Positions 45,863-54,704 of a stretch of 64,000 bases of DNA are shown here, piece after piece. The stretch is from Chryseotalea sanaruensis (GTDB lineage Bacteria > Bacteroidota > Bacteroidia > Cytophagales > Cyclobacteriaceae). The stretch's first letter is position 1, and each line of letters begins with the position of its first letter. The stretch spans positions 246,968-310,967 of the forward strand of contig NZ_BHXQ01000007.1 of assembly GCF_003990915.1 (NCBI RefSeq), written 5' to 3'. The notes below the pieces were generated by a model that was given only the letters and a program-made list of their open reading frames with translations, did no database searches and was not told the origin of the DNA. The position numbers and the translations under genes are program-made.

Positions 45863-47093
45863 AAGGTCTCATACTCGGACTTTCGTCTTTTAGATTTTCA
45901 GGGGTTACCACAGGCAAGGCTTTTTCGGCTCGGTCAATCAGAAAAACCAAAAAGCTCCTCCATAACAATACAGCAGCAGGTACGCGCTCTACTACCATAG
46001 CATATAAACTTACCGGACGATAAGGCACATCGCCTACTCCGTCTTTATTGAGATCATAACCTTCATAACGGTCCCAGAAATTGCCGTTGATTCTGTTAAG
46101 TACAAGATTTCCGTTTGTGGCAATATCAAAAGTATTGAGTTGAAAATTGTTCCTGACAAAATCATTTTCATCGCAACTTGCCTGCAATCTTATGCCATAA
46201 CCGTTTTCTTTAAATACATTTTGTTTAAAGAGGATGCGGCTGCTGCCTTCCATGTAAATAGCGATCGAGTTTTTTATAAATTGGTTCCCCAGCACTTCAC
46301 TGTCCCGAATATCTTTCAACAGTAATCCGTAAGAAGCATCGCCCCAGTTTTCTTCGAAAAAATTGTTGAGCATCTTCACACCTTTGGTGTACATGACTGC
46401 CACACCGGCACCATTTTTACCAAAGTAATTATTTTTATAGGTGTCATCATGCGAAAACATAAAGTGTAAACCGTAACGCAGGTTATAATCGCTTCTGTTA
46501 TTTTCGATCAGGGAGTTGGTAACGAACTCAAAATAAATTCCATCGCGGTGGCCGCTGATATGGTTCCCTGCAATATGCATGGAATCGCTCTGCCACATAT
46601 GAATACCATTGCCTATCTGGTGTTCTTCCTTTGCAGTAGCCGTCAGCACATTATTACGCACCACAGATTTTTTGCAGTGCGCAAAATAAATTCCAAAAAA
46701 AGCATTAATGACTTTATTGTCTTCAATGATTACGTTTTTGACATTGCTTACTTTAATGGCAGCCAGGTCTTCCATACTCGAAATACCGGTGTTTTGAAAA
46801 GTAAAACCAGTGATCCGAACATTATTAGCCTGTATGTTTAGAATTTCATATTGATGCTCACCATCAAGGATAGGATTATTCCTCCCTATTAAGGTAAGCG
46901 GTTTTTCAATCTTGATTTGCTTCTCTTTATAAATGCCACCATAAACAACAATGGTATCATATGGTTTTGCCTTGTTAATAGCTTCCCGAATATTTTTAAT
47001 CATCTTATTACTACCTACTTCAATCACAGTTGCTCCTGCATAAGAGAAAACAACAGCTGTTAGTAAGAGTAGTAAAAGAATTTTCTTCATCAT
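45846..47093 (-). CDS. nosD: NosD-type periplasmic copper-processing protein
   Basis: A 415-residue protein: a signal peptide (about residues 1-21) then right-handed beta-helix (CASH/NosD) repeats, for example GFTFQNTG, IEDNKVINAF, SLIENNRSDYNLRYGL, EVLGNQFIKNS. NosD is periplasmic and works with NosF and NosY in NosZ copper-site assembly. The end has the NFWDRYEGYDLNKDGVGDVPYRP block of the family, plus a hydrophobic C-terminal segment. Its start is one base after the NosL stop. Confidence 0.93.
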   Translation of the reverse strand: MMKKILLLLLLTAVVFSYAGATVIEVGSNKMIKNIREAINKAKPYDTIVVYGGIYKEKQIKIEKPLTLIGRNNPILDGEHQYEILNIQANNVRITGFTFQNTGISSMEDLAAIKVSNVKNVIIEDNKVINAFFGIYFAHCKKSVVRNNVLTATAKEEHQIGNGIHMWQSDSMHIAGNHISGHRDGIYFEFVTNSLIENNRSDYNLRYGLHFMFSHDDTYKNNYFGKNGAGVAVMYTKGVKMLNNFFEENWGDASYGLLLKDIRDSEVLGNQFIKNSIAIYMEGSSRILFKQNVFKENGYGIRLQASCDENDFVRNNFQLNTFDIATNGNLVLNRINGNFWDRYEGYDLNKDGVGDVPYRPVSLYAMVVERVPAAVLLWRSFLVFLIDRAEKALPVVTPENLKDESPSMRPYDFTK

Positions 47094-47094
47094 G

Positions 47095-47526
47095 TTATTT
47101 GAACTGGCTTACAACTTCTCCCCACGACATTTCTATGGCACTCCACTCCTTTTTAAAGGACTTTAAATTATTATACTGTTCAAAAGCAGCTACTTCACTG
47201 GCCATGGGACTTCTTATTGCTTCGCTTTTCAGATAGAAAGCATTTTTAGCGTCAATCAATTTTTCGGGTTGTGTATAATCAATCACCAATACATATTCAA
47301 AATCTTCTACTTTTTCTTTTCCACTATTATAGTAATTGAGCATGCAATTCAAGTCATCGAATTTATAGACTTTTCCTTTTTTTGTTACCAACTCAGCGCC
47401 AAACTTATGATCCGTCATCATCATCTTACAAGCATGACAGGCATCTTTACCAAAAACAATAGGCTCTGGTTCTGACTTGCAAGCGATACAAGCGAATAAC
47501 GTTAGTATGCCAATAATACGCATCAT
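47095..47526 (-). CDS. nosL: NosL-type copper chaperone, lipoprotein
   Basis: A 143-residue lipoprotein (lipobox ACIAC-type, Cys near residue 16) of the NosL family, which binds Cu(I) and delivers it to NosZ. The metal site is in CHACKMMMTDHKFGAELVTK (near residue 33), with KFDDLNCM downstream. The start is the ATG at 47526, which overlaps the TGA of the upstream gene in an ATGA arrangement; a longer in-frame start at 47601 would run deep into that gene. Confidence 0.9.
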   Translation of the reverse strand: MMRIIGILTLFACIACKSEPEPIVFGKDACHACKMMMTDHKFGAELVTKKGKVYKFDDLNCMLNYYNSGKEKVEDFEYVLVIDYTQPEKLIDAKNAFYLKSEAIRSPMASEVAAFEQYNNLKSFKKEWSAIEMSWGEVVSQFK

Positions 47527-48104
47527 ATTTTTTTTCGTTGAAAGTATATTTCGTAAAAAATTGCAGCAAAAACCAGTATGGCAGCAAGCACAAAAAGCCA
47601 TCCTCCAATATCTGGTCCTGAAAAAGCGGTGAAGTTGAGTAATATCTTTGTGCCCATTAATGGCGGCTGGTAAGACATGCCCGGAATAATAATGGGTGCT
47701 TTGGGGTCAAGGTTATGTCCGTAATCATAACCCCATAAATAGAAGTCGACCAATGCGGCAATCCCGGCCATTGTTAATATCAGCGCAAATGCATACAAAG
47801 CCCAGCGCTTCGCAATAGCTGCGGCAATAAATCCTATTGCCATAATACCCATTACGATATACTTCATGTAAGTAAACTCAGGAAACATCTCAACCTCTAT
47901 GTGCTTCATGCCGATGTAATGGTTAAGTGCACTAATCGTTCTTACATCACCTGTTATGGTATCAATCCAAATTTTCATTTCCAACCCTTCCGGATACTGC
48001 GGTGCCCACATTAAGATACGCCAAAGCGGAACGAAGAAGGCTGAAACCATCAGCACTGCAGAAACAGCAAGTGCTAAACGGGAGATTGGCTGTAGTTTTT
48101 TCAT
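47523..48104 (-). CDS. Nos-cluster membrane protein
   Basis: A 193-residue protein with five hydrophobic segments (about residues 10-30, 75-95, 98-118, 148-162 and 165-188) and a periplasmic loop with GMSYQPPLMGTKILLNF. I recognise no domain. It lies directly upstream of nosL with an ATGA overlap, and similar small membrane proteins are found at this place in the nos clusters of Bacteroidota; its role in N2O reduction is unknown. Confidence 0.75.
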   Translation of the reverse strand: MKKLQPISRLALAVSAVLMVSAFFVPLWRILMWAPQYPEGLEMKIWIDTITGDVRTISALNHYIGMKHIEVEMFPEFTYMKYIVMGIMAIGFIAAAIAKRWALYAFALILTMAGIAALVDFYLWGYDYGHNLDPKAPIIIPGMSYQPPLMGTKILLNFTAFSGPDIGGWLFVLAAILVFAAIFYEIYFQRKKI

Positions 48105-48387
48105 ATTTATTTACGGTAGCGTTCAACTGAAAAATAAAACCATTTTTAACCTCTTGATTTTCCTAATGCTTTTAATCGGCCCTGCCCTTGCTGAAACTGC
48201 TACGTGCAGGCAGGCTCACACCCACCTCTCTCCTAAAGAGAGAGATAGCGGATTCAGAAAGATCAAGTGGTTACATAAAGTCTTCTTATTATAATTGAAC
48301 AACAATGATTCATTTACTTTTCTAGACAGGTTCCGTTTCGCTTGCGCGAAACGGATACCTATCATCAACCTGTAAACTATGCGTACG
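48105..48387. other. 283-bp gap inside the nos cluster
   Basis: The gap between nosZ and the membrane-protein gene contains a CTCTCTC / GAGAGAG mini-hairpin (48226-48244) and a 9-bp hairpin CCGTTTCGC / GCGAAACGG (48333-48354) after nosZ on the minus strand. The latter may act as a weak terminator or mRNA-processing structure, which would separate nosZ dosage from the maturation genes. Confidence 0.5.
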
Positions 48388-50340
48388 CTATTCGAACGTA
48401 CCGGTTGAGAACTTAAGCGGTGTTTTCACACCTGCTGCTGATATTCTTATGTAGCCAGACATTTCCTGGTGCAAGGCAGAACAAAAGTCTGTGCAATAGA
48501 AAGGAACAACACCGGGTTGTTGTGGTTTCCACTTCAGCGTTTGTGTTTCACCAGGCATAATCAATATCTCGGCATTCAGTGCACCTTTAATGGCAAAACC
48601 ATGTGGCACATCCCAGTCCTGTTCGAGGTTAGTTACGTGGAAGTAAACTTCATCACCCACATTTACGCCTTCAATATTATCGGGAGTTAAGTGCGAACGG
48701 ATAGCAGTCATGTAAACGTGTATTTCATTTCCTTTACGCTCCACACGTGCTTGTGCTTCGCCCTTGGCAGCATAAGGATTTTCATTCTCTTCTATCTTAT
48801 AAATTTTTCTCGACTTTTCTCTGATCAGGCTCGCAGGAATTGCTTCTGCATAATGAGGTTCACCCACAGTAGGGAAGTCGAGTAACAATTGCATCTTATC
48901 ACCACTGATGTCGTATAACTGTGCAGATTGTGTCAACTCAGGGCCTGTTGGTAAATACCTGTCTTTGGTAATTTTATTGTAAGCAATTACATACTTACCA
49001 TGCGGTTTAGATGTAGGTCCTCCGGGTACGCTCAGGTGACCAATTGAGTAATAAGTGGGTACGCGATCTAATACCTCCAATGTTTTAACATTCCACTTCA
49101 CAATTTCTGATGAAACAAAGAAAGAAGTATAAGCATTTCCTTTTTCATCAAATTCGGTGTGCAAAGGACCAAGACCGGGTTTTTTCACTTCACCATGTAG
49201 TGCAGCTTCATATTTAATAACAGGTATGCCATCAAAATCTCCATCGTAGGTTTTGTTGGCTATGGCATTTTGCAATTTTGTAAAAGAGAACACGGGCATC
49301 ATAGCCGCCAGTTTACCACTGCCAACAATGTATTCACCTGAAGGATCTACATCACAACCATGTGGCGACTTGGGGCAAGGAATAAAGTAAGCAATGTCCG
49401 GAAAATCCTTGATGTCCAGTACCACTACCTCTTCTTTAATTGTGCTGGTGGCCATGTGTGTTTTTTCGTCATACACATTGTGCGCATATTTTGCTTTTTC
49501 AACACGCCCTTTTCCCTGCGCTATATATTCTTCTGCTTTCTTCCAGTTAATGGCCATGATAAAATCCTTATCACGTTGTGAAGCATTTACCTCTAATAAA
49601 GTATGCGCTTGCTCAGTATTGTAGCAAGAGAAAAAGAACCAGCCGTGTGAAGGGCCTTTGCCCGCGCGACTCAAATCATAATTAAAACCAGGGGTACGCA
49701 ACTGAAAAGCAATGTTCATACGACCCGATTCCTGATCAACCTTAATAAAGCTGATTGATCCTTTGAAATTTTCCTTATAAGAATCGATGGGTACATCTTT
49801 ATTGGCCATAGGTATACTAAAGCGTGTACCGGCTACAAGGTATTCAGTATTCTCAGTAATGAAAGGTGAAGAGTGATTACCACCGCTGTTCGGAATCTCC
49901 AGTATTTCTTCTGTTCTGAACGACTCAAAACTCACGCGTGCCACACGCGGTGTATTATTGCCATTGGCAAAAGCCCAACGACCATCATGCTCACCTTTGG
50001 TAGTTGACAAAGCAATGTGGTGGAGATCATCCCAGGGTACAAAGCCATGCGATGTATTTAACATGGGTTTTGTTTCTTCACTGAAGCCATATCCGCTTTC
50101 AGGAGACACTGCAAAGACAGGCAGGATTCTGAACAAGCGACCAGATGGGATGCCATATACTCCTATTTGTCCGTTAAAGCCACCGGATACAATATTGTAG
50201 AACTCATCATATTGGCCAGGCGCTACATATACTTTACCTGCCGCATCACTTGTAGTAACAGTGGCGGGACCTTTCGGCTGACAGGCCAGTACTCCTGCTA
50301 AAATCAGAAGTATCGAAACCTTATTTGTTATTTTATTCAT
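48388..50340 (-). CDS. nosZ: Nitrous-oxide reductase, clade II (Sec/lipoprotein type)
   Basis: A 650-residue N2O reductase, reducing N2O to N2 in the periplasm. The N-terminus is a lipoprotein signal (lipobox LAC, Cys near residue 20), not a Tat signal: the hallmark of clade II NosZ. The beta-propeller carries CuZ ligand motifs DDLHHIALS (near 102) and SPHGCDVDP (near 323) and LGPLHTEFDE. The C-terminal cupredoxin carries the CuA motif, C-x3-C-x3-H-x2-M (YCTDFCSALHQEM, near 610). All expected ligands are present, so activity is likely. nosR and nosX are absent. It is downstream of the fasciclin and cytochrome c lipoproteins. Confidence 0.95.
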   Translation of the reverse strand: MNKITNKVSILLILAGVLACQPKGPATVTTSDAAGKVYVAPGQYDEFYNIVSGGFNGQIGVYGIPSGRLFRILPVFAVSPESGYGFSEETKPMLNTSHGFVPWDDLHHIALSTTKGEHDGRWAFANGNNTPRVARVSFESFRTEEILEIPNSGGNHSSPFITENTEYLVAGTRFSIPMANKDVPIDSYKENFKGSISFIKVDQESGRMNIAFQLRTPGFNYDLSRAGKGPSHGWFFFSCYNTEQAHTLLEVNASQRDKDFIMAINWKKAEEYIAQGKGRVEKAKYAHNVYDEKTHMATSTIKEEVVVLDIKDFPDIAYFIPCPKSPHGCDVDPSGEYIVGSGKLAAMMPVFSFTKLQNAIANKTYDGDFDGIPVIKYEAALHGEVKKPGLGPLHTEFDEKGNAYTSFFVSSEIVKWNVKTLEVLDRVPTYYSIGHLSVPGGPTSKPHGKYVIAYNKITKDRYLPTGPELTQSAQLYDISGDKMQLLLDFPTVGEPHYAEAIPASLIREKSRKIYKIEENENPYAAKGEAQARVERKGNEIHVYMTAIRSHLTPDNIEGVNVGDEVYFHVTNLEQDWDVPHGFAIKGALNAEILIMPGETQTLKWKPQQPGVVPFYCTDFCSALHQEMSGYIRISAAGVKTPLKFSTGTFE

Positions 50341-50375
50341 AGTAACTTAATTTAATTGTATTACTGATTATTGAT

Positions 50376-50921
50376 TTATTGGGTTGGTGGTGTAAGTACA
50401 CCATCAATCACATAGACTATTCCGTTTGAAGCCTTAACCACACCTAATACATTCACACCATTCACAGTTAGCTTATCACCTGCTTTGTTTAGGGTCACAT
50501 TCTCCAGGTTAACCTGATTGAGTGTCATACCATTCCGCACTTGTTCTTCTTTAATTACACCAACAAATACATGGTACTCCAGTATATTGCGTAAGGCATC
50601 CTTGCTTTCCGGTTTCAATAAATTGTCTACTGTTCCGGCTGGCAGTTTTTCGAAGGCAGCATTTACAGGTGCGAAGACCGTAAAAGGACCCGCATTAGAA
50701 AGTGCATCTACATATTCGGCTGCTTTTAATGCAGCAACAAGTGTAGTGTGCTCTGGAGAATTAACCGCTACCCTTACTACATCAGGTTCTGATGTGTCGT
50801 CTTTTACTGCTGATTGTCCTGCACCGGGTACGGCTGCAGTAGCAGTGGCATCTTGTTGTGCAGGCTGGTTACACGCTGCAAGAACAAGTATGACTAACAT
50901 GATTAAAGTTAAATTTTTCAT
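50376..50921 (-). CDS. Fasciclin-domain lipoprotein
   Basis: A 181-residue lipoprotein (lipobox LAAC, Cys near 17) with one fasciclin/FAS1 domain: LVAALKAAEYVDALSNAGPFTVFAPVNAAFEKLP, then LEYHVFVGVIKEEQ and a final GIVYVIDGVLTPP. These are surface or periplasmic adhesion-type domains. Located between cytochrome c and nosZ, it probably forms part of the envelope-anchored nos module, with unknown precise role. Confidence 0.88.
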   Translation of the reverse strand: MKNLTLIMLVILVLAACNQPAQQDATATAAVPGAGQSAVKDDTSEPDVVRVAVNSPEHTTLVAALKAAEYVDALSNAGPFTVFAPVNAAFEKLPAGTVDNLLKPESKDALRNILEYHVFVGVIKEEQVRNGMTLNQVNLENVTLNKAGDKLTVNGVNVLGVVKASNGIVYVIDGVLTPPTQ

Positions 50922-50950
50922 ACAGATAAGTTTAAGGATTGATGCATTAA

Positions 50951-51418
50951 CTATTGTTCGCCATCGTTCTGACGCATAAACTCTAATACATCGCGTGCAT
51001 CGCCAATGGATACATTTTGATTAGGCATGCGTGTAAGACATAGTTCCAAGAGTTTTTGTGCTTCAGCATCTTGCTCTAACATGACATCTACATTAGTGAC
51101 CATGTTCATAATCCACTCGGGCTTTCTGGTTTTGGTTACGTCTTTCCAGCCTGGGCCTACTACACGTTTTTCATCCAGACGGTGGCATGCTGAACATTTC
51201 ATTTCGTAAATCGCTTTACCTCTTATAACACGCTCCTGCTCCAGTGGTGTATGAAGCGTTACATTCTTTACCTGACCAATACCCTTAGTCGGATCTGCCA
51301 GCGCAGCAGGAGCGGGCGTTGACTTAGCCGATTGTGCTTCTTCCTTCAGGTTCGATTTATCGGGCCCGCAGGAAAAAAAAGCTACGGTTACGAAGAAGAT
51401 TAGAAATTTATTTTCCAT
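50951..51418 (-). CDS. c-type cytochrome lipoprotein
   Basis: A 155-residue lipoprotein (lipobox FFSC, Cys near 17) with one c-type heme site, CSACH (near residue 76), and a likely axial Met in RMPNQ near 132. As it is directly upstream of nosZ, it probably passes electrons to the CuA centre. The 25 residues after the lipobox are a flexible Ala/Pro/Lys linker, as in membrane-tethered electron carriers. Confidence 0.9.
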   Translation of the reverse strand: MENKFLIFFVTVAFFSCGPDKSNLKEEAQSAKSTPAPAALADPTKGIGQVKNVTLHTPLEQERVIRGKAIYEMKCSACHRLDEKRVVGPGWKDVTKTRKPEWIMNMVTNVDVMLEQDAEAQKLLELCLTRMPNQNVSIGDARDVLEFMRQNDGEQ

Positions 51419-51473
51419 ATAGTTTACAGTTTATGTTGGTTCACATTAGTTCTCACAAGCACTCCCTATCGGT

Positions 51474-52205
51474 TTATAAAATAATCTTATGACCTCGCAC
51501 CTGAACATCACCATTGTCTTTTAGTTTTTTAACGGTTCTGATAACAGTTTCTACACGCATGCCACACATATCAGCGAGTTGTTGCCTTGTAAAAGGTAAT
51601 TCAAAGTGATCTGTTTTATTATTTGCAGTCAGCGAGTCACGCAGGTGCTTCAGCAAAGATTTAAGTCTGTGTTCAGGATCGTGAAAAGATATTTCAGATA
51701 ATACAAGATTTTTATATTTTAATCGCTTGCACAAAGTGCGATCCAATGCCAGGTGTATTTCAAAGTTTTCTTTGAGCATGTCAAAGAATTTATTTTTAGA
51801 CAGGCGCCATAAAGTACTGTCCTTTATAGCAATCGCTGAACTTGGATAGACGAAATCTCCCAGTAAAGCAGGTTCTCCGAAACTCTCAGCATCTGAAAAA
51901 ACACCCTGAATAAACTCCTGCCCCTCGTCACTATAACTCACCATTTTTACAGACCCTTGCCTGATCTGAAAAAAGTATAAAGCATTATCGCCCTCATTGA
52001 ACAGTATCTGCCCTTTCTTTACCTGAATTAACTGGGCGCTGTATTGCTTAATAATTTCATCAGACAGTATGGCTTGCATCTTCTTACGGAATACCAAACC
52101 TAGTTCTGATAATCGGCCAGACTTATGACTTTCATCATGATTTTTTGTGATCTTATCAGGGTTGGCGCTATAGTTATGAAGTACCATAATTGCTTTGTGT
52201 TGCAT
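51474..52205 (-). CDS. Crp/Fnr-family transcriptional regulator
   Basis: A 243-residue regulator. The cNMP-binding-type beta-roll spans residues 45-160 (KGQILFNEGDNALYFFQIRQGSVKM) and the C-terminal winged HTH is at 205-235 (RQQLADMCGMRVETVIRTVKKL). It lacks the N-terminal cysteines of O2-sensing FNR, so it may sense NO or redox through heme or nucleotide. The first ~40 residues are variable and a start at 52079 (MQAILSDE) is possible. It heads the nos gene run, with an FNR-box palindrome and a second palindrome upstream. Confidence 0.88.
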   Translation of the reverse strand: MQHKAIMVLHNYSANPDKITKNHDESHKSGRLSELGLVFRKKMQAILSDEIIKQYSAQLIQVKKGQILFNEGDNALYFFQIRQGSVKMVSYSDEGQEFIQGVFSDAESFGEPALLGDFVYPSSAIAIKDSTLWRLSKNKFFDMLKENFEIHLALDRTLCKRLKYKNLVLSEISFHDPEHRLKSLLKHLRDSLTANNKTDHFELPFTRQQLADMCGMRVETVIRTVKKLKDNGDVQVRGHKIIL

Positions 52206-52236
52206 TGCGGGAGCAAGCTAACTTCAGCACGTGACT

Positions 52237-52262
52237 AAAAATATGATTGCAATCATATTTTT
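52237..52262. promoter_or_regulatory. FNR/CRP-box palindrome upstream of the Crp/Fnr gene
   Basis: A 26-bp perfect palindrome whose core ATGAT-TGCA-ATCAT is close to the FNR consensus TTGAT-N4-ATCAA. It lies 32-57 bases before the start at 52205, a position suited to autoregulation. Confidence 0.75.
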
Positions 52263-52267
52263 TTAAA

Positions 52268-52291
52268 AAAAGACTATTTTGTCCTTTATTA
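52268..52291. promoter_or_regulatory. Shared operator, site 1
   Basis: A 24-bp element (AAAAGACTATTTT then GTCCTTTATTA) that is 23/24 identical to site 2 at 54607-54630. It lies upstream of the Crp/Fnr gene and near the end of the preceding gene. The symmetrical half-sites are AAA(A/G)GA and TCCTTT. Confidence 0.7.
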
Positions 52292-52303
52292 TTATAATAT
52301 CTG

Positions 52304-53491
52304 TTAATTAATGGAAGATAAGCGGCTAAAAGCAATAGAAAACCTCCAGAAACCCAAAAAAATGCCAAGTGACACCAGTACCAAAACAAAATTCAGATCA
52401 ATGGAAGTCGTAAGTAACGGCAACAGTAGCATAATGCCTTCAGAAAGTATAAAACAAATAATTAAAAAAAGGGCACCGGTTCGCGTGAGTGCTTTTACTC
52501 TAAATTCTTCCTGATACCAGAACAGCAACAAAAAAGTAAGCATGCCCAACAACACCAGGTGCAGGTAGGCTATGACAAAGTACCGTACCTCATAAGCCAG
52601 CATCGCTGCAGTTGGAAAGACTGAAACTAACTGAAGTACCAGCTTTAGCAGAAAACATGCAATAGCAACAAACAAGAGTGCACGCGATGACCACAAAAAC
52701 CTTTTCGACTCTTTTGTAAATAGTGTCTTAACAGAGCAAATAAAATAATAGAAGGCAATGAGCTGAAGTATTGCTACAACGAAGCCTGTAACATTAAAGA
52801 ATAAAGATGGTTGGATCCACAATGCTGAAAGTATGTAGGCTGGTATGCACGAAAAGCATAGTAAGAATTTAAAACGCTGACCGCTTTTCTCATCCAACTC
52901 CAAACCCTTTATTTGTAGCAATTGGTACACCAAACTCAATATTCCACAAGTGAAAGCCCCATTATATAAAAAGTGTAAAAAGAAATAAACCGCCAGGTAA
53001 TACGCTTGTGTTTGCCCCTGCCCTGTGGCAGACAATATGCCAATAGCAAAAGGTGCGAGCGCAGCAATAAAGTAAAAAATGAAAGACCAGCGTGCAAAGC
53101 CAATGGCGAGTGCTTGTTGTCTGGATTTAGTGTCTCTTAAAAATTTATAGCCAAAAAAAGCTGCCAGTATAGTATAGAGTGTGGATATAACAATAGAAAA
53201 ACCTGCATAGCCTTGCAATGGAAAGGCTACAAGCATGATTGCAACCAAAGCGTTAAGCCCTATAATCAAGATCCTATAAGTAACCTGCTGTTGAGGTAGT
53301 ATGAAATAATGGACATAACCTATACATAGCGCATTCATTATCCAGCCCAAAAACATAACATGCGAATGCGCATGCAGCCAATAGGGAAAAACCAAACCAT
53401 CTACAGGTGCATACTGATGCCAACGCAAAAGCAAACCCATGAGTGACGCGATACAAAGAAACAATAATGGAAGCTTACTTAACTTTTGCAT
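52304..53491 (-). CDS. Polytopic membrane protein, heme-protein-like (NnrS/oxidase-I-like)
   Basis: A 395-residue protein with about 12 hydrophobic segments. Conserved-looking histidines sit in membrane helices (LHAHSHVMFLGW near residue 40, FLHFLYNG near 172, AYLHLVLLGM near 313), a pattern of heme ligands in NnrS and oxidase-subunit-I-like proteins. It starts inside the end of the NnrS-like gene upstream (17-base overlap). A role in NO handling is inferred from this context. The exact family is not certain. Confidence 0.7.
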   Translation of the reverse strand: MQKLSKLPLLFLCIASLMGLLLRWHQYAPVDGLVFPYWLHAHSHVMFLGWIMNALCIGYVHYFILPQQQVTYRILIIGLNALVAIMLVAFPLQGYAGFSIVISTLYTILAAFFGYKFLRDTKSRQQALAIGFARWSFIFYFIAALAPFAIGILSATGQGQTQAYYLAVYFFLHFLYNGAFTCGILSLVYQLLQIKGLELDEKSGQRFKFLLCFSCIPAYILSALWIQPSLFFNVTGFVVAILQLIAFYYFICSVKTLFTKESKRFLWSSRALLFVAIACFLLKLVLQLVSVFPTAAMLAYEVRYFVIAYLHLVLLGMLTFLLLFWYQEEFRVKALTRTGALFLIICFILSEGIMLLLPLLTTSIDLNFVLVLVSLGIFLGFWRFSIAFSRLSSIN

Positions 53492-54539
53492 GGCGTATAC
53501 CTTTCACCATAAAAGTAAGCATAAACACAAAATAGAGGAGTATAGCCGTTACAGACAACCAACCACTGTATATCCGGTATGCAAAAGCGATAAGATTGGC
53601 ATTTGCCAACAGTCTTATCAATAAAGAAACAAACAACAATGAAAGTGGCAAGTAAAACAGTGCATGAAAAGGCTTAACCAGCCAACCCAACAGACCGGGC
53701 AGAATAAGCGGACCATGCGCAAAAATCATAGCCATGGCAAAGCCCAGAAAAAAAGTATGTACAATGCTATCATAACTATAACTGGTGTTATTCAGCGAGA
53801 TTAAAAAAATACCTGTTAAAATCAGTGCCACATAACCCGCCAGCAAGGCCCTTGCTGTAAAGGCCTGTAATCCTTTCTTCTTTAACGTAATACTGATTAC
53901 GTCATAACGCATTAACCATAGTGCAATACCCACAAGTGCCAGACCGGCAACATAATTTCCACCCAGATGAAAAGGCAAAGCAATACCGGCAATAAATGTC
54001 ATCAAGAAAAAAATAAATATTTTTTTAGCTAATCTACTTACAGGCAAAAATTTAGAGAGCTCCAAGCGTTCTGAACAAACGGTCAGCAAAACAAAAGCCA
54101 TCCACCAGGGAAAAGCCTTTGGATAAAATAGTTTAGAGAAAAGTAAAACATTACCAACTGCCCAGCAAAGTGCGCCAGCTAAAGCAATGGTGAGGTACAA
54201 AGAATAATTTCTAAAAAGGTAAAAGCCATATACCAGGCAAAGCACAATACTTGAAAGACATAACATTAAAATGGCCATGTAAGTTTGTCCGGCTATAAAA
54301 CAAAGCAGACTAGCTGCACTCATCAATGGGCCAATAAAAAAGATGGGCTTCTTTAATGGCACTATTTTCTCCAGCGCAATGAGGCTGCCTAAAAAACCGC
54401 CCACCATGCAGGCACCATGGTGTACTATGGTTTCGGGCAAGCTATACGACCAGCCCATGCGGCCTAAACCGCCCATCATGCCTAACAGCATATTTGCCAA
54501 GGCAAAAACAATCAGAAAAGGTAATAGCCACTGTTTCAT
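53475..54539 (-). CDS. NnrS-like membrane protein
   Basis: A 354-residue protein with about 12 hydrophobic segments and NnrS-like signatures: ETIVHHGACMVGGFLG (near residue 35), and SIVHTFFLGFAMAMIFAHGP (near 250), placing histidines for heme. NnrS proteins protect against NO and nitrosative stress. The ATG at 54539 is preferred over a TTG at 54587. Site 2 of the shared operator lies 68 bases upstream, and the gene diverges from the ScdA/RIC-like gene. Confidence 0.75.
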   Translation of the reverse strand: MKQWLLPFLIVFALANMLLGMMGGLGRMGWSYSLPETIVHHGACMVGGFLGSLIALEKIVPLKKPIFFIGPLMSAASLLCFIAGQTYMAILMLCLSSIVLCLVYGFYLFRNYSLYLTIALAGALCWAVGNVLLFSKLFYPKAFPWWMAFVLLTVCSERLELSKFLPVSRLAKKIFIFFLMTFIAGIALPFHLGGNYVAGLALVGIALWLMRYDVISITLKKKGLQAFTARALLAGYVALILTGIFLISLNNTSYSYDSIVHTFFLGFAMAMIFAHGPLILPGLLGWLVKPFHALFYLPLSLLFVSLLIRLLANANLIAFAYRIYSGWLSVTAILLYFVFMLTFMVKGIRHAKVK

Positions 54540-54602
54540 ACAGCCTGTAAAGTAAAAAAATAAGCTTAAAAACGCCTCCTTTGTCAAGTCGCGATAATAT
54601 AG

Positions 54603-54630
54603 TAATAAAAGACTATTTTATCCTTTATTA
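54603..54630. promoter_or_regulatory. Shared operator, site 2
   Basis: TAATAAAAGACTA then TTTTATCCTTTATTA, imperfectly palindromic. It is in the divergent region between the NnrS-like and RIC genes and so can control both. It differs from site 1 at a single base in the 24-bp core. Confidence 0.75.
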
Positions 54631-54704
54631 CACGCATAAATAATGAATTAACAATCCTTTCTATTTGTTCTGTTAATTTATACGAATTCTTAACAATAAA
54701 AAAT

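Noticed and set aside
48333..48354. Possible strong terminator after nosZ
   Set aside because: There is no T tract on the minus strand; kept only as a weak terminator or processing structure.
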